Assembly (NCBI RefSeq): GCF_019668465.1
Contig: NZ_AP024828.1
Span: forward strand, 5,580,001-5,644,000
Length of the DNA stretch: 64,000 bases
Direction: 5' to 3'
From: Mycobacterium senriense
GTDB lineage: Bacteria > Actinomycetota > Actinomycetes > Mycobacteriales > Mycobacteriaceae
The position numbers and the translations under genes were made by a program. The notes under the pieces are model-generated. The model had not been told where the DNA came from. It did not search any database and saw only the letters and a list, made by a program, of their open reading frames with translations. Below are positions 26,915 to 39,031 of this stretch, piece by piece (position 1 is the stretch's first letter; every line of letters begins with the position of its first letter).

Positions 26915-27817
26915 TTACAGCGTCGCCGGGCGGATCACCACCACCGGCTTGGTCCGCGAGCCCTCGTCGCGCAGCAGCGCCATCACCCGGCCGTCGGCAT
27001 CGCAGGCGGCGTAGATGCCGCCGATGCCCGCCGGCTCGAGCGACCGGCCGTTGCCGGTCGCCTCGGCCTCCTCGCCGGACAGGTCGCGGCGCGGGAAGAT
27101 CAGCAGGCAGGCCTCGTCCAGGCTGTAGCTGAGCCGCGGATGCTCCGCCAGCTCGTCGAGCGGGTAGGCCTGATCCAGCCCGAAGCACCCGACGCTGGTG
27201 CGCCGCAACGCCGTCAGGTGCCCGCCCACCCCCAGGGCGTCGCCGAGGTCGCGGGCCAGGGCGCGGATGTAGGTTCCCGACGAGCAGTCGACCTCGACGT
27301 CCAGGTCGACGACGTCGTGGCCGCCGGGTCCGGGCCGGATGTCGTACACCTCGAACCGGTCGATGCGCACCGGGCGGGCCTTCAGCTCGACGGTCTGGCC
27401 CTCGCGCGCCAACCGGTAGGCGCGCTTGCCGTCGACCTTGATGGCGCTGACCGTCGACGGCACCTGTTCGATGTCGCCGCGCAGGCCGGCCACGGCGGAT
27501 TCGATCACCTCGCCGGTCAGGTGCCGCGCCGAGACGCTGTGCACCGGTTCGCCGTCGGCGTCGTCGGTGGACGTGCTCTGGCCCAGCCGGATGGTGGCCG
27601 TGTAGGACTTGGCGGTCGCCGTCAGCAGGCCGAGGATCTTGGTGGCGCGCTCGACGCCGATCACCAGCACACCGGTGGCCATCGGGTCCAGCGTCCCCGC
27701 GTGCCCCACCCTGCGGGTGGAGAAGATCCGCCGGCAGCGACCGACCACGTCGTGACTGGTCATTCCGGGCGGCTTGTCGACGACGACTATCCCTGGCCCG
27801 GTGGGGCTTTGGCTCAT
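26915..27817 (-). CDS. truB: tRNA pseudouridine-55 synthase
   Basis: A 300-residue TruB that makes psi-55 in the T-loop of tRNAs. [18 protein letters not shown] (about 38-55) contains the catalytic Asp; [12 protein letters not shown] is the N-terminal family motif. A C-terminal PUA-like part follows (about 215-295). The ATG overlaps the pptT stop as ATGA, which fixes the start and rules out the longer open frame upstream. Confidence 0.96.
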   Translation of the reverse strand: MSQSPTGPGIVVVDKPPGMTSHDVVGRCRRIFSTRRVGHAGTLDPMATGVLVIGVERATKILGLLTATAKSYTATIRLGQSTSTDDADGEPVHSVSARHLTGEVIESAVAGLRGDIEQVPSTVSAIKVDGKRAYRLAREGQTVELKARPVRIDRFEVYDIRPGPGGHDVVDLDVEVDCSSGTYIRALARDLGDALGVGGHLTALRRTSVGCFGLDQAYPLDELAEHPRLSYSLDEACLLIFPRRDLSGEEAEATGNGRSLEPAGIGGIYAACDADGRVMALLRDEGSRTKPVVVIRPATL

Positions 27818-28494
27818 AGCACGATGGCGGTCAGCACCAGCCCGCGCTCGACCGACCACCGGCCGCGCAGCTCGGTCAGCGGCGGACCGGACAGCGCTTC
27901 GGGATCGATCAGGATCCGCGACACGAACCCGCCCGTCGCCGCCCCGGGGCCGTCGGCCTCGAACACGATGTGCGCGTCCTCGAAGCCCAGCCACCGTTTG
28001 GTCAGCGGGAACCAGGCCTTGTACGTCGCCTCCTTGGCGCAGAACAGGATTCGGTCCCAATGCAGATCCCCCGTCAGGATGGCGGGGATTTCGTCGCGTT
28101 CGGCCGGCAGGCTGATCGCGTTGAGCACGCCGTCGGGCAGCACGTCGTGCGGTTCGGCGTCGATGCCCACCGAGCGCACCGCGTCGGAGCGGCCCACCAC
28201 CGCACCCCGGTAGCCCGTGCAGTGGGTGAGGCTGCCCACCACGCCGTCGGGCCAGCAGGGTTCACCCTTCTCGCCCTTGAGGATCGGCACCGGCGGCAGG
28301 CCGAGCTCGCCCAGCGCGATCCGGGCGCAGTGCCGGACGGTGATGAACTCGTTGCGCCGCTTGGCCACCGACCGGGCGATCAGCGGCTCCTCTTCGGGCA
28401 GCGGCGCGAGATCGGGCGGATCGTTATACACCTCCGAGTAGGCCAGGCCGTCGGCCACCGGCAGCACCAAGGAAACCAGCATGTCCCCGGTCAT
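27814..28494 (-). CDS. pptT: 4'-phosphopantetheinyl transferase
   Basis: A 226-residue Sfp-type PPTase that moves the phosphopantetheine arm of CoA to carrier proteins of mycolate, polyketide and siderophore synthases. The Mg-binding Asp/Glu is in VGIDAEPHD (about 112-120) and the second motif is [14 protein letters not shown] (about 152-165). It overlaps the metallophosphoesterase gene upstream by four bases (ATGA) and truB downstream likewise. PptT is essential in M. tuberculosis and is opposed by the adjacent hydrolase. Confidence 0.96.
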   Translation of the reverse strand: MTGDMLVSLVLPVADGLAYSEVYNDPPDLAPLPEEEPLIARSVAKRRNEFITVRHCARIALGELGLPPVPILKGEKGEPCWPDGVVGSLTHCTGYRGAVVGRSDAVRSVGIDAEPHDVLPDGVLNAISLPAERDEIPAILTGDLHWDRILFCAKEATYKAWFPLTKRWLGFEDAHIVFEADGPGAATGGFVSRILIDPEALSGPPLTELRGRWSVERGLVLTAIVL

Positions 28495-29468
28495 CGTGAT
28501 TGCCGCTGCCGCAACCGTTCCCGGAACTGCGCGGCCTGCGCCTTCATCTCGGGGGTGATCTCGAAGTGGCCGCCGAAGTCATTGAGGTCGCCCGGCGCGT
28601 ACTGCGGATCCGGCAGCACCTGGCGCAGCCAGCTGGGCGGCTTGCGGCGGCGCCACTCCCGCGGATAGCCCACCGACACTTCCTCGAAGCGCACGTCGTC
28701 GTACCAGGTGGTCCGCGGGATGTGCAGGTGGCCGTAGACCGAACACACGGCGTTGTAGCGGGTATGCCAGTCGGCCGTCTTGGTGGTTCCGCACCACAGC
28801 GAGAACTCCGGGTAGAACAGCGCGTCGCAGGGGTCGCGGACCAGCGGGAAGTGATTCACCAGAACCGTCGGGGTCATCCAGTCCAGCTCTTCGAGGCGGG
28901 CACGGGTGATCTGCAGGCGCTCGCGGCACCACGCCTCACGGGTGGCGTAGGGCTCCGGGGAGAGCAGGAACTCGTCGGTGGCCACCACGTTGCGCTCGCG
29001 TGCGATGGTCAGGCCTTCGGCTTTGCTCGTGGCACCATCGGGCAAGAAGCTGTAGTCGTAGAGCAGGAACATCGGGACGATCGTGGCCGGGCCACCGCGC
29101 TCGGTCCAGACCGGGAACGGATGCTCGGGCGTGACCACGCCCATCTCGTCGCACATGTTGACCAGGTACTCGTAGCGCGCCTTACCGAAGATCTGCACCG
29201 GATCGCGGGTGGTGGTCCACAGCTCGTGGTTGCCCGGCACCCAGATCACCTTGGCGAAGCGCCGTCGCAGCAGGTCGAGGGCCCAACGGATCTCGTCGGT
29301 GCGTTCGGCGACGTCGCCGGCCACGATCAGCCAGTCATCCGGCGAGGAAGGGTGCAGCGACTCGGTGACCGGCTTGTTGCCCAAGTGACCGGTGTGCAGG
29401 TCGGACACCGCCCACAGCGTCGGTTGCCCACCGTTGGTCGATTCCTGCCCTGCTGAATGCCCAGCCAC
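28491..29468 (-). CDS. pptH: Calcineurin-like metallophosphoesterase, phosphopantetheinyl hydrolase type
   Basis: A 325-residue metallophosphoesterase, homologue of Rv2795c, reported to remove phosphopantetheine from carrier proteins (PptH). Metal-site motifs appear in order: SDLHTGH (about 22), VAGDVAE (about 48), VPGNHELW (about 76), VNHFPL (about 204) and YGHLHI (about 244). The GTG start follows a TAGGGT hexamer by eight bases. It heads a coupled operon with pptT and truB, placing the writer and the eraser of carrier-protein activation on one transcript. Confidence 0.92.
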   Translation of the reverse strand: MAGHSAGQESTNGGQPTLWAVSDLHTGHLGNKPVTESLHPSSPDDWLIVAGDVAERTDEIRWALDLLRRRFAKVIWVPGNHELWTTTRDPVQIFGKARYEYLVNMCDEMGVVTPEHPFPVWTERGGPATIVPMFLLYDYSFLPDGATSKAEGLTIARERNVVATDEFLLSPEPYATREAWCRERLQITRARLEELDWMTPTVLVNHFPLVRDPCDALFYPEFSLWCGTTKTADWHTRYNAVCSVYGHLHIPRTTWYDDVRFEEVSVGYPREWRRRKPPSWLRQVLPDPQYAPGDLNDFGGHFEITPEMKAQAAQFRERLRQRQSR

Positions 29469-29627
29469 GATTAACCACCCTAACGACCCGAACCCGGCAA
29501 GACCCGTTCGCGGGCGTCATTTCGGCCCTGGAGCGGGCGAGTTAGAACAAGTTCAGGTTTGCCTGTGACGCCGCGCGGGGGACTTGTACACTCCCCCCAA
29601 AGGACCGCTGAGGCGTCGGGGGGTGTC

Positions 29628-30215
29628 GTGTTCGCCAATGTTCGTCTGATGGGGGCGCTGGGTGCGCTGCTCACAGCGGCCATCGGGGGCACGGTGGGCT
29701 TGTTGACCGCCCCGGCCGCGCCGGGTGGCGGCGACCGGTCCGTCGAGCTGAGGTCGACCGCCCAGCCGATGGAAACCACCATGAAGAGCCCGATCGTGGC
29801 GACCACCGATCCGCGCCCCTTCGACGCGTGCGAGGACATCCCGTTCGACGTCATCCAGGGGCTCGGTTTGGGCTTCACACCGCCCGAACACGAAGACGGG
29901 CTGCGCTGCCACTTCGACGCCGGGAACTATCAGGTCGCCGTCGAGCCGATCATCTGGCGCACCTACGAGCAGTCGCTGCCCGCCGACGCCGTCGAGACGA
30001 CGATCGCGGGCCACCGCGCCGCGCAGTACTGGGTGCTCAAGCCGACCTACCACAACAGCTACTGGTTCTACTCCTGCATGGTCGTGTTCAAGACCAGCTA
30101 CGGCGTGCTGCAGCAGGCGCTGTACTACTCGACCGTCTACTCCAATCCCGAGGTCGATTGCATGCAGACCAATCTGCAGCGCGCCAACGACCTCGCACCG
30201 TATTACAAGTTCTGA
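29628..30215 (+). CDS. Exported hypothetical protein, DUF3558-like
   Basis: About 195 residues from this GTG (an ATG at 29649 is an alternative). The first roughly 28 residues form a signal peptide or anchor (LMGALGALLTAAIGGTVGLL). The mature part begins a DUF3558-like pattern: FDACEDIPFDVIQGLGLGF, then LRCHFDAGNYQVAVEP, with further Cys in YSCMVVF and DCMQTN. The four cysteines could form two disulfides. A TACACT hexamer lies at 29587-29592. It is not the lppV gene that I recall near this site in H37Rv. Function unknown. Confidence 0.65.
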   Translation: MFANVRLMGALGALLTAAIGGTVGLLTAPAAPGGGDRSVELRSTAQPMETTMKSPIVATTDPRPFDACEDIPFDVIQGLGLGFTPPEHEDGLRCHFDAGNYQVAVEPIIWRTYEQSLPADAVETTIAGHRAAQYWVLKPTYHNSYWFYSCMVVFKTSYGVLQQALYYSTVYSNPEVDCMQTNLQRANDLAPYYKF

Positions 30216-30254
30216 TTTTCAGCGGGGTTGAGTCGCCGGCGGTTGACCGGGTCT

Positions 30255-30270
30255 TAATGTGAGGACCGTG
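30255..30270 (+). promoter_or_regulatory. Leaderless-type -10 element
   Basis: TAATGT (30255-30260) lies seven bases before the GTG at 30268, favouring that codon over the GTG at 30259 for the CocE-type hydrolase. Confidence 0.5.
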
Positions 30271-31998
30271 AGTACCACCTCGATCCAACCCGCGCAGCCG
30301 GCGCTGCACGCCCTGCGACACTTGGGCGGCAAAGCCGCCGGCCGCCTGCTCGGCCTGCCGCCGTTGACCACCGACTACACCGTGGAGCGCGTCGTTGTGC
30401 CGATGCGCGACGGCGTGCAGCTGGTGGCCGACCACTACGCGCCGACCACCGCGTCGGCCAGGGGTATCTTGCTGGTCCGCGGGCCCTACGGGCGCGGATT
30501 CCCGTTCACGCTGATCTTCGGCGCGTTGTACGCCTCGCGCGGCTACCACGTGGTGCTGCAGAGCGTGCGCGGCACGTTCGGATCGGGCGGGGTGTTCGAG
30601 CCGATGGCCAACGAGGCCGACGACGGCGCCGACACCGTCGCCTGGTTGCGCGAGCAGCCATGGTTCACCGGCCGGTTCGCCACCATCGGCATGTCCTACC
30701 TGGGGTTCACCCAGTGGGCGCTGCTGCAGGATCCCTCACCGGAGCTGGCCACCGCCGTCATCATGGTGGGCCCGCACGATTTCAACGAATCAACCTGGGG
30801 CACAGGAGCGTTCGCGGTCAACGACTTTCTGGGCTGGAGCGACATGGTGGCGCACCAGGAGGACCCGGTGCGTGTCCGCGCCGCGCTGCGCCAGCTGCAG
30901 ACCCGCCGCAGGCTGGCGCGGGCGGCGGCCGCGGTGCCGCTGGGCGACGCCGCGCGCAGCCTACTCGGCACGGGTGCCCCCTGGTTCGAATCCTGGGTCG
31001 AGCACAGCGAACCCGACGACCCGTTCTGGGATGCGTTGCGGTGCAACGACGCGTTGGACCGCGTGCAGGTACCGGTGCTGTTGGTGGGCGGCTGGCAAGA
31101 CATCTTCATCAGGCAGACGCTGCAGCAGTACGCACACCTGCGCGGCCGCGGCATCGACGTCGCGCTCACCGTCGGTCCCTGGACGCACACCCAGTTGCTC
31201 ACCACCGGGTTCGCCACCTGCGCCCGGGAGGCGCTGGATTGGCTGGGCACCCATCTGGGCGATGCGACCACGTCGCGCCGGCCCAGCCGGGTCCGGGTCT
31301 ACGTCACCGGCGGTGGCGCGGGCGGGGGCTGGCGCAGCCTGCCCGACTGGCCGCCTGCCACCACCGAACGCGCCCTGTACCTGCGGCCCGGCGGCTACCT
31401 GGGCGAGACCGCACCGGCCCTGAAGGGGTTGGCCCCGGCCACCTTTCGTCACGACCCGGCCAATCCGACGCCGACGACCGGCGGCCCGTTGCTGTCCGCC
31501 AACGGCGGCTACCGCGACGACAGCCGGTTGGCATCGCGTGACGACGTGCTGGCGTTCACCAGCGCGACCCTCACCGAGGACGTGTACGTCTACGGCAGCC
31601 CGGTCGTCGAGCTCGCCCACGGCGCGGACGGTCGGCACGCCGACCTGTTCGTGCGGGTGAGCGAGGTCGACACCAAGGGCCGGTCGCGCAACGTCAGCGA
31701 GGCGTATCGCCGGCTGCACGCCGCGGCAAAACCCAAGTCGGAGAAGATCGTTCGCCTCGACCTCGACGGCATGGCCCACCGCTTCCGGGCCGGCTCACGC
31801 ATCCGGGTGCTGATCGCCGGCAGCTGGTCCCCGCGCTACGCGCACAACCTCGGCTCCGGCGAACCGGTGCTGACCGGCCGGCAGTCGACGCCGGTCACCC
31901 ATACCGTGCGCTACGGGCGCTCCCGGCTGCTGTTGCCGGTCGGGCCGGCCGAGCTGTCAGCCAACGGCGGCGCGGACCCGGGCGGCCACCGCGGCTAG
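30268..31998 (+). CDS. CocE/NonD-family hydrolase (X-Pro dipeptidyl-peptidase-like, Rv2800-type)
   Basis: About 576 residues. The N-terminal alpha/beta hydrolase has RGPYGRGFPF near residue 70 and the nucleophile Ser in TIGMSYLGFTQWALL (about 142). The C-terminal beta-rich XPD domain (about 345-570) ends with AGSWSPRYAHNLGSGEPV. Relatives hydrolyse cocaine, glutaryl-7-ACA or X-Pro peptides; the substrate is unknown here. The last 42 bases overlap the convergent DUF1802 gene. In H37Rv the genes that follow are toxin-antitoxin and CRISPR-Cas loci, missing here. Confidence 0.87.
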   Translation: MSTTSIQPAQPALHALRHLGGKAAGRLLGLPPLTTDYTVERVVVPMRDGVQLVADHYAPTTASARGILLVRGPYGRGFPFTLIFGALYASRGYHVVLQSVRGTFGSGGVFEPMANEADDGADTVAWLREQPWFTGRFATIGMSYLGFTQWALLQDPSPELATAVIMVGPHDFNESTWGTGAFAVNDFLGWSDMVAHQEDPVRVRAALRQLQTRRRLARAAAAVPLGDAARSLLGTGAPWFESWVEHSEPDDPFWDALRCNDALDRVQVPVLLVGGWQDIFIRQTLQQYAHLRGRGIDVALTVGPWTHTQLLTTGFATCAREALDWLGTHLGDATTSRRPSRVRVYVTGGGAGGGWRSLPDWPPATTERALYLRPGGYLGETAPALKGLAPATFRHDPANPTPTTGGPLLSANGGYRDDSRLASRDDVLAFTSATLTEDVYVYGSPVVELAHGADGRHADLFVRVSEVDTKGRSRNVSEAYRRLHAAAKPKSEKIVRLDLDGMAHRFRAGSRIRVLIAGSWSPRYAHNLGSGEPVLTGRQSTPVTHTVRYGRSRLLLPVGPAELSANGGADPGGHRG

Positions 31999-32517
31999 CG
32001 CCGCTTGGTCATGAACGGGGTCGTGCACCGGCGCCCGCACCGGCAACTCCACCCAGCTCTTGCAGCCGCCATACTCCGCAGTCCGATTCAGGCGCACCGG
32101 CTCGACCAGCAGGGTCACCGACACCACCAGCACGGCCAGCTTGTGCTTGGGACGAAAGTCGAGCCGGTCGGCGCGCACCGACTCCGGCGTCCAGATGTGC
32201 AGGTCCTCGATGGCCGAAAGGCCGTCCGGGCGCTCAACCGGCACCGCCGCAACGACTTTCGCGGCGGCCCGAATCACCAGCTCGTCGTCGGTGCTGTCGG
32301 CGGCGGCGGGTGCCAGCAGGTCTTGATGCTCGGGACGCACCCGCTCGGCGTGGCTGTGCGCGACCGTCGGGAACAACAGGAATTCGCGGGCGGCCAGTTC
32401 GAATCGCTTCTCCCCGATGCCGCCCTTGCGCAGCAGAACCCGCTGGCGGCCGTCCAGCAGGGCGTGCACCGCCGCGCTCCACTCCTTGAGCGCGGGCATC
32501 GTTGTGGTGACGGTCAT
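31957..32517 (-). CDS. DUF1802 family protein
   Basis: A 186-residue protein of unknown function. The family signature is near the start: ALKEWSAAVHALLDGRQRVLLRKGGIGE (cited as ALKEWSAAVHALL and VLLRKGGIGEK), then REFLLFPTVAHSHAERV. A basic, globular, cytoplasmic protein with no membrane segment. The ATG overlaps the DUF2277 stop as ATGA, so the two are translationally coupled. Confidence 0.8.
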   Translation of the reverse strand: MTVTTTMPALKEWSAAVHALLDGRQRVLLRKGGIGEKRFELAAREFLLFPTVAHSHAERVRPEHQDLLAPAAADSTDDELVIRAAAKVVAAVPVERPDGLSAIEDLHIWTPESVRADRLDFRPKHKLAVLVVSVTLLVEPVRLNRTAEYGGCKSWVELPVRAPVHDPVHDQAALAAVAARVRAAVG

Positions 32518-32783
32518 TTCGCGCCCGCCATCCGCGCGATCACCTCGGGCCGCCGCAGCGGCGGGACCGTCTTGGGTGGCTGGCGCCGCGGCGGCAGCAG
32601 CCCCAGCAACCGCGTCGTCGTCTCGGTGACCTCGGCAACCGCCGCCTCGAACGCGTCGACATTGGCCGCCGAGGGGTGGGTGATGCCGCTGACTTTGCGC
32701 ACGTACTGCCGGGCGGCCGCAGCGATCTCCTCGGCGGTGGCCGCGGGCTGCAGGCCGCGTAGTTCGGTGATGTTCCGGCACAT
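32514..32783 (-). CDS. DUF2277 family protein
   Basis: An 89-residue protein starting MCRNITELRGLQPAATAEEI, with QYVRKVSGITHPSAAN at about 27-42, the signature of DUF2277. The MCRNI start is highly conserved in the family, so the start is secure. Some relatives are fused to or neighbour methyltransferases; no activity is known. Coupled to DUF1802. Confidence 0.8.
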   Translation of the reverse strand: MCRNITELRGLQPAATAEEIAAAARQYVRKVSGITHPSAANVDAFEAAVAEVTETTTRLLGLLPPRRQPPKTVPPLRRPEVIARMAGAK

Positions 32784-32873
32784 CTTTCCCACGATAAGCG
32801 CTGCTGGGCGCCGCCGCTTTTCGACGGATGGGCCGGCGGCAAGGCGGCCGACCGGCCGCGCCGGGCGACTGGC

Positions 32874-32888
32874 TACGGTGATGTCATG
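32874..32888 (+). promoter_or_regulatory. Leaderless-type promoter of echA16
   Basis: TACGGT (32874-32879) followed by six bases and the ATG at 32886. Confidence 0.45.
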
Positions 32889-33635
32889 ACCGACGAGATC
32901 CTGCTGATCGACACCGACGAGCGCGTGCGCACGCTGACCCTCAACCGACCCCAGTCGCGCAACGCGCTGTCGTCGGCGTTGCGGGACCGCTTCTTCGGCG
33001 CGCTGGCCGACGCCGAAACCGACGATGACGTCGACGTCATCATCGTCACGGGCGCCGACCCGGTGTTCTGCGCGGGGCTGGACCTCAAGGAGCTGGGCGG
33101 CTCGACGGCGCTCCCGGACATCTCGCCGCGGTGGCCGGCGCTGACCAAGCCGGTGATCGGCGCGATCAACGGCGCCGCGGTGACCGGCGGGCTGGAGCTC
33201 GCGCTGTATTGCGACATCCTGATCGCGTCGGAGAACGGCCGCTTCGCCGACACGCACGCCCGGGTGGGGCTGCTGCCCACCTGGGGCCTGAGCGTGCGGT
33301 TGCCGCAGAAGGTGGGGGTCGGGCTGGCCCGGCGGATGAGCATGACCGGGGATTATCTGTCCGCCGCCGACGCGCTGCGCGCCGGGCTGGTGACCGAGGT
33401 GGTGCCGCACGACCAGCTGCTTCCCGCTGCCCGCGCCGTCGCGGCGTCGATCGTCGGGAACAATCAGGACGCGGTGCGGGCACTGCTGGCGTCCTATCAC
33501 CGCATCGACGACGCGCAGACCAGCGCGGCGCTGTGGCAGGAGGCGACGGCGGCCCGGCAGTTCCGGACCAGCGGCGACGACATCGCCGCCAACCGGGAGG
33601 CCGTGCTGCAACGCGGGCGCTCGCAGGTGCGCTGA
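32886..33635 (+). CDS. echA16: Enoyl-CoA hydratase/isomerase family protein
   Basis: A 249-residue crotonase-fold protein, homologue of EchA16 (Rv2831). FCAGLDLKELGG (about 60-71) and AINGAAVTGGLELALYCDILIASE (about 96-119; GG oxyanion loop) are conserved. The catalytic Glu positions near 108 and 128 should be compared with rat hydratase before calling it a hydratase rather than an isomerase. Monocistronic; the next gene starts 58 bases on. Confidence 0.9.
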   Translation: MTDEILLIDTDERVRTLTLNRPQSRNALSSALRDRFFGALADAETDDDVDVIIVTGADPVFCAGLDLKELGGSTALPDISPRWPALTKPVIGAINGAAVTGGLELALYCDILIASENGRFADTHARVGLLPTWGLSVRLPQKVGVGLARRMSMTGDYLSAADALRAGLVTEVVPHDQLLPAARAVAASIVGNNQDAVRALLASYHRIDDAQTSAALWQEATAARQFRTSGDDIAANREAVLQRGRSQVR

Positions 33636-33681
33636 CGTCGCGATCTGCGCCGGTCCGTTCCCCCCGATCGGGCCCACGCCA

Positions 33682-33693
33682 TACGATCAGCTG

Positions 33694-33696
<3 letters not shown>
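33682..33696 (+). promoter_or_regulatory. Leaderless-type promoter of the secreted protein
   Basis: TACGAT (33682-33687), six bases, then the ATG at 33694. Confidence 0.45.
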
Positions 33697-35741
<2,045 letters not shown>

Positions 35742-35742
<1 letters not shown>

Positions 35743-38524
35743 CAGGTGCGTTCCTTCTGGACCAACTCGTAGGACTCGATGATGTCGCCTTCCTTGAGGT
35801 CGGAGTACCCCAGCGTCATACCGCACTCGAAGCCCTCGCGGACCTCGGTCACGTCGTCCTTCTCCCGTCGCAGCGAGGTGATCGAGAGGTTGTCGGTGAC
35901 CACGATGTTGTCCCGCAGCAACCGCGCCTTGGCGTTGCGGCGCACGATGCCACTGCTGATCATGCAGCCCGCGATGATGCCGACCTTGGAGGACCGGAAG
36001 ATCGCCCGGATCTCGGCGCGACCGAGCGTGTTCTCCTCGTAGATCGGCTTGAGCATGCCGCGCAGGGCCTTCTCGATCTCGTCGATCGCCTGGTAGATCA
36101 CCGAGTAGTAGCGGATCTCCACACCCTCGCGGTTGGCCAGCTCGGTGGCCTTGCCTTCGGCGCGCACGTTGAAGCCGATGATCACCGCGTCCGAGGCCGA
36201 CGCCAGGTTGACGTTGGTTTCGGTGATGCCACCGACACCGCGGTCGATCACGCGCAGCTCCACCTCGTCGTCGATCTGGATGCCCATCAGGGCCTCTTCG
36301 AGGGCCTCGACCGTACCGGCGTTGTCGCCCTTGAGGATCAGGTTCAGCTGGCTGGTTTCCTTCAGCGCCGAGTCCAGGTCCTCCAGGCTGATCCGCTTGC
36401 GGGACCGGGCCGCCAGCGCGTTGCGCTTGCGGGCGCTGCGCTTGTCGGCGATCTGGCGGGCGATGCGGTCCTCGTCGACGACCAGCAGGTTGTCGCCGGC
36501 GCCGGGCACCGAGGTGAAACCGATGACCTGAACCGGCCGCGACGGCAGCGCCTCTTCGACGTCCTCGCCGTGCTCGTCGACCATGCGGCGGACGCGACCA
36601 TAGGCGTCGCCGGCCACCACCGAGTCGCCGACGCGCAGCGTGCCGCGCTGCACCAGGACCGTTGCGACCGGCCCGCGACCGCGGTCCAGGTGCGCCTCGA
36701 TCGCCACACCCTGGGCCTCCATGTCGGGGTTGGCCCGCAGGTCCAGGGCCGCATCAGCGGTCAGCAGCACCGCCTCGAGCAGTTGCTCGATGTTGGTGCC
36801 CTGCTTGGCGGAGATGTCGACGAACATGGTGTCGCCACCGAAATCCTCTGCCACCAAACCGTATTCGGTGAGCTGGCCGCGGATCTTGGCCGGGTCGGCA
36901 CCCTCGACGTCAATCTTGTTGACCGCCACCACAATCGGCACGTCGGCCGCCTGGGCGTGGTTGACGGCCTCCACCGTCTGCGGCATCACGCCGTCGTCGG
37001 CGGCAACCACCAGGATGGCGATGTCGGTGGCCTTCGCACCGCGGGCACGCATGGCGGTGAACGCCTCGTGACCCGGGGTGTCGATGAAGGTGATCGGACG
37101 TTCTTGTCCGTCGTGTTCCACGGTCACCTGGTAGGCACCGATGTGCTGGGTGATGCCGCCCGCCTCGGCCTCGCGGACGCTGGCGTTCCGGATGGTGTCC
37201 AGCAGTCGGGTCTTACCGTGGTCGACGTGACCCATCACGGTCACCACCGGCGGACGGGTCTGCAGGTCTTCCTCGCCGCCCTCGTCCTCGCCGTAGGTCA
37301 GGTCGAAGGACTCCAGCAGCTCGCGGTCCTCGTCCTCGGGGCTGACGACCTGGACGACGTAGTTCATCTCGCTGCCGAGCAACTCGAGCGTCTCGTCGCC
37401 GACCGACTGGGTGGCGGTGACCATCTCACCGAGGTTGAACAGCGCCTGCACCAACGAGGCCGGGTTGGCGTTGATCTTGTCGGCGAAGTCGGAGAGCGAC
37501 GCGCCGCGGGCCAGCCGGATCGTCTCGCCGTTGCCGTGCGGCAACCGCACGCCACCGACGACGGGCGCCTGCATGTTCTCGTATTCGGCGCGTTTCGCCC
37601 GCTTCGACTTGCGACCGCGTCGCGGCGCACCGCCGGGACGGCCGAACGCGCCGGCCGCACCGCCGCGCTGGCCGGGACGGCCACCGCCGCCACCACCACC
37701 GGGACGGCCACGGAAACCGCCGCCACCCCCGGGCGGGGGCGCCGACTCCGCCGCCACCGCCGCCGCGGTAGTTGCCGCCGCCTCCGTCGCGGCCGCCGGG
37801 ACCGCCGGGACGGCCGCCGCCGGGACGCGGAGCGCCGGGCCGGGCCGGGCGACCGGGCCCACCGGCACCGGCGGGCCGGGGCGGCATGTTGCCCGGCGAA
37901 GCGCCGCCGGGACGCGGGGCGCCCGGGCGGGGCGCTCCGGGACGCGGCGCCTGCGGACGCGGGATGGGCCGGTCGACGGGCTGCGCCGACGAGAAGGGGT
38001 TGTTGCCGACGCGCGGGGCGCGGGGCTTGGGCATCGGGCCCGGACGCGGGCCGGGCGTCACGCCGGGGCGCGGCGCCTGGCCGGGCGCCTGCCCGGGTGC
38101 GGGCGGTTTCGGCTGGCCGGGGGGACGGCGCGGCTGGCTGGGCGGGATCCGGGCCGGGGCGGGCCGGGGCCTCGGCGGGCGCCGCGGCGGAGACCTGCGG
38201 GGCGGCGGGCGTGGGGGGCGCCGCCGTGGCCTCGCCGTTGCCGCCGGCGCTGCCGATGGCGTTGTCGAGGGCCTGGTCGAGCGATTTGTCAGGGGCCTTG
38301 GCGGCGGGCGCCTTGGCCCCTCCTTGTGCAGCGGCCTTCGCGGGGGCCTTCGCGACGGCCTTGCCGCCGCCGAAGGACTCGCGCAGCCGGCGAGCCACCG
38401 GCGCTTCTACCGTCGACGATGCGGATTTAACGAATTCGCCCTGATCATTCAGTCGGGCGAGGACTTCCTTGCTGGTGACACCGAGTTCCTTAGCCAACTC
38501 GTGTACGCGGGCCTTACCTGCCAC
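35742..38524 (-). CDS. infB: Translation initiation factor IF-2 (frame broken twice in the low-complexity region)
   Basis: IF2 delivers fMet-tRNA to the 30S subunit. The GTG start gives [15 protein letters not shown], and the frame runs as expected to about 38155. The continuation ([22 protein letters not shown]) is in a second frame to about 37735. The rest ([14 protein letters not shown]-binding [20 protein letters not shown], to the C-terminus) is in a third. Each switch needs one extra base, in C/G homopolymer runs near 38145-38170 and 37725-37745. Total length is 3n+2; removing two bases gives about 926 residues, close to the family in mycobacteria. infB is essential, so sequence error is far likelier than a broken gene. 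Domains III-IV are intact. Confidence 0.93.
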
Positions 38525-38599
38525 TACATCTCCTGTCTATGAGGCGACAGTCGTGGGGCCGCGCCTCGGGTTTAGCTATGACGCATTGTCATCGGGACT

Positions 38600-38971
38600 T
38601 CACGGTGTGCTCATGTTCTTTGCTACCTGTTCTGTTGCCGGGCGCTCGGGCGCACAGAGAGACTCTATGTGCTCGATCACCGCGGATGTGTCCGGTGAAC
38701 CGGTGATGCGCAGCGCTTTGGTGAAAGCCCGCCGCCGGATTGCCTGTTGCGCGCACTGCGGTCCGGGATGCAGCCACGCACCCCGCCCCGGCAGGCTATT
38801 GCCTGTGTCAACGATCACGGCGTATTCGCCGTTCCCGTTCGGCACAGCCACCACTCGAAGCAGCTCGACGGCCAGCTCTCGCTTCCGGCACCCGACACAT
38901 GTCCGTACGGGTCCACCCGCATGACGGGGCGACTCTCTGGTTTCGGGAGCCGAAAGATCGCGCTGGATCAC
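38600..38971 (-). CDS. YlxR family nucleic-acid-binding protein
   Basis: A 123-residue protein with the YlxR/DUF448 core RTCVGCRKRELAVELLRVVA (about 23-42) and GRGAWLHPGPQCAQQAIRRRAF (key GRGAW, C). Members lie between nusA and infB in most bacteria and bind RNA. The start is less sure: the GTG at 38971 gives about 20 extra N-terminal residues compared with the M. tuberculosis annotation, but no other start is in frame closer to the core. Operon member between nusA and infB. Confidence 0.85.
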   Translation of the reverse strand: MIQRDLSAPETRESPRHAGGPVRTCVGCRKRELAVELLRVVAVPNGNGEYAVIVDTGNSLPGRGAWLHPGPQCAQQAIRRRAFTKALRITGSPDTSAVIEHIESLCAPERPATEQVAKNMSTP

Positions 38972-39031
38972 GGCTCAGTCTAGCGTTACCGAATAGATGG
39001 TCAGAACCACCCGAGGATGTGCGGGCGCCGC

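Noticed and set aside
25148..28213. 1021-codon plus-strand frame across fadE21, ltp1, truB and pptT
   Set aside because: Shadow of four well-supported minus-strand genes; no domain is visible in its translation.
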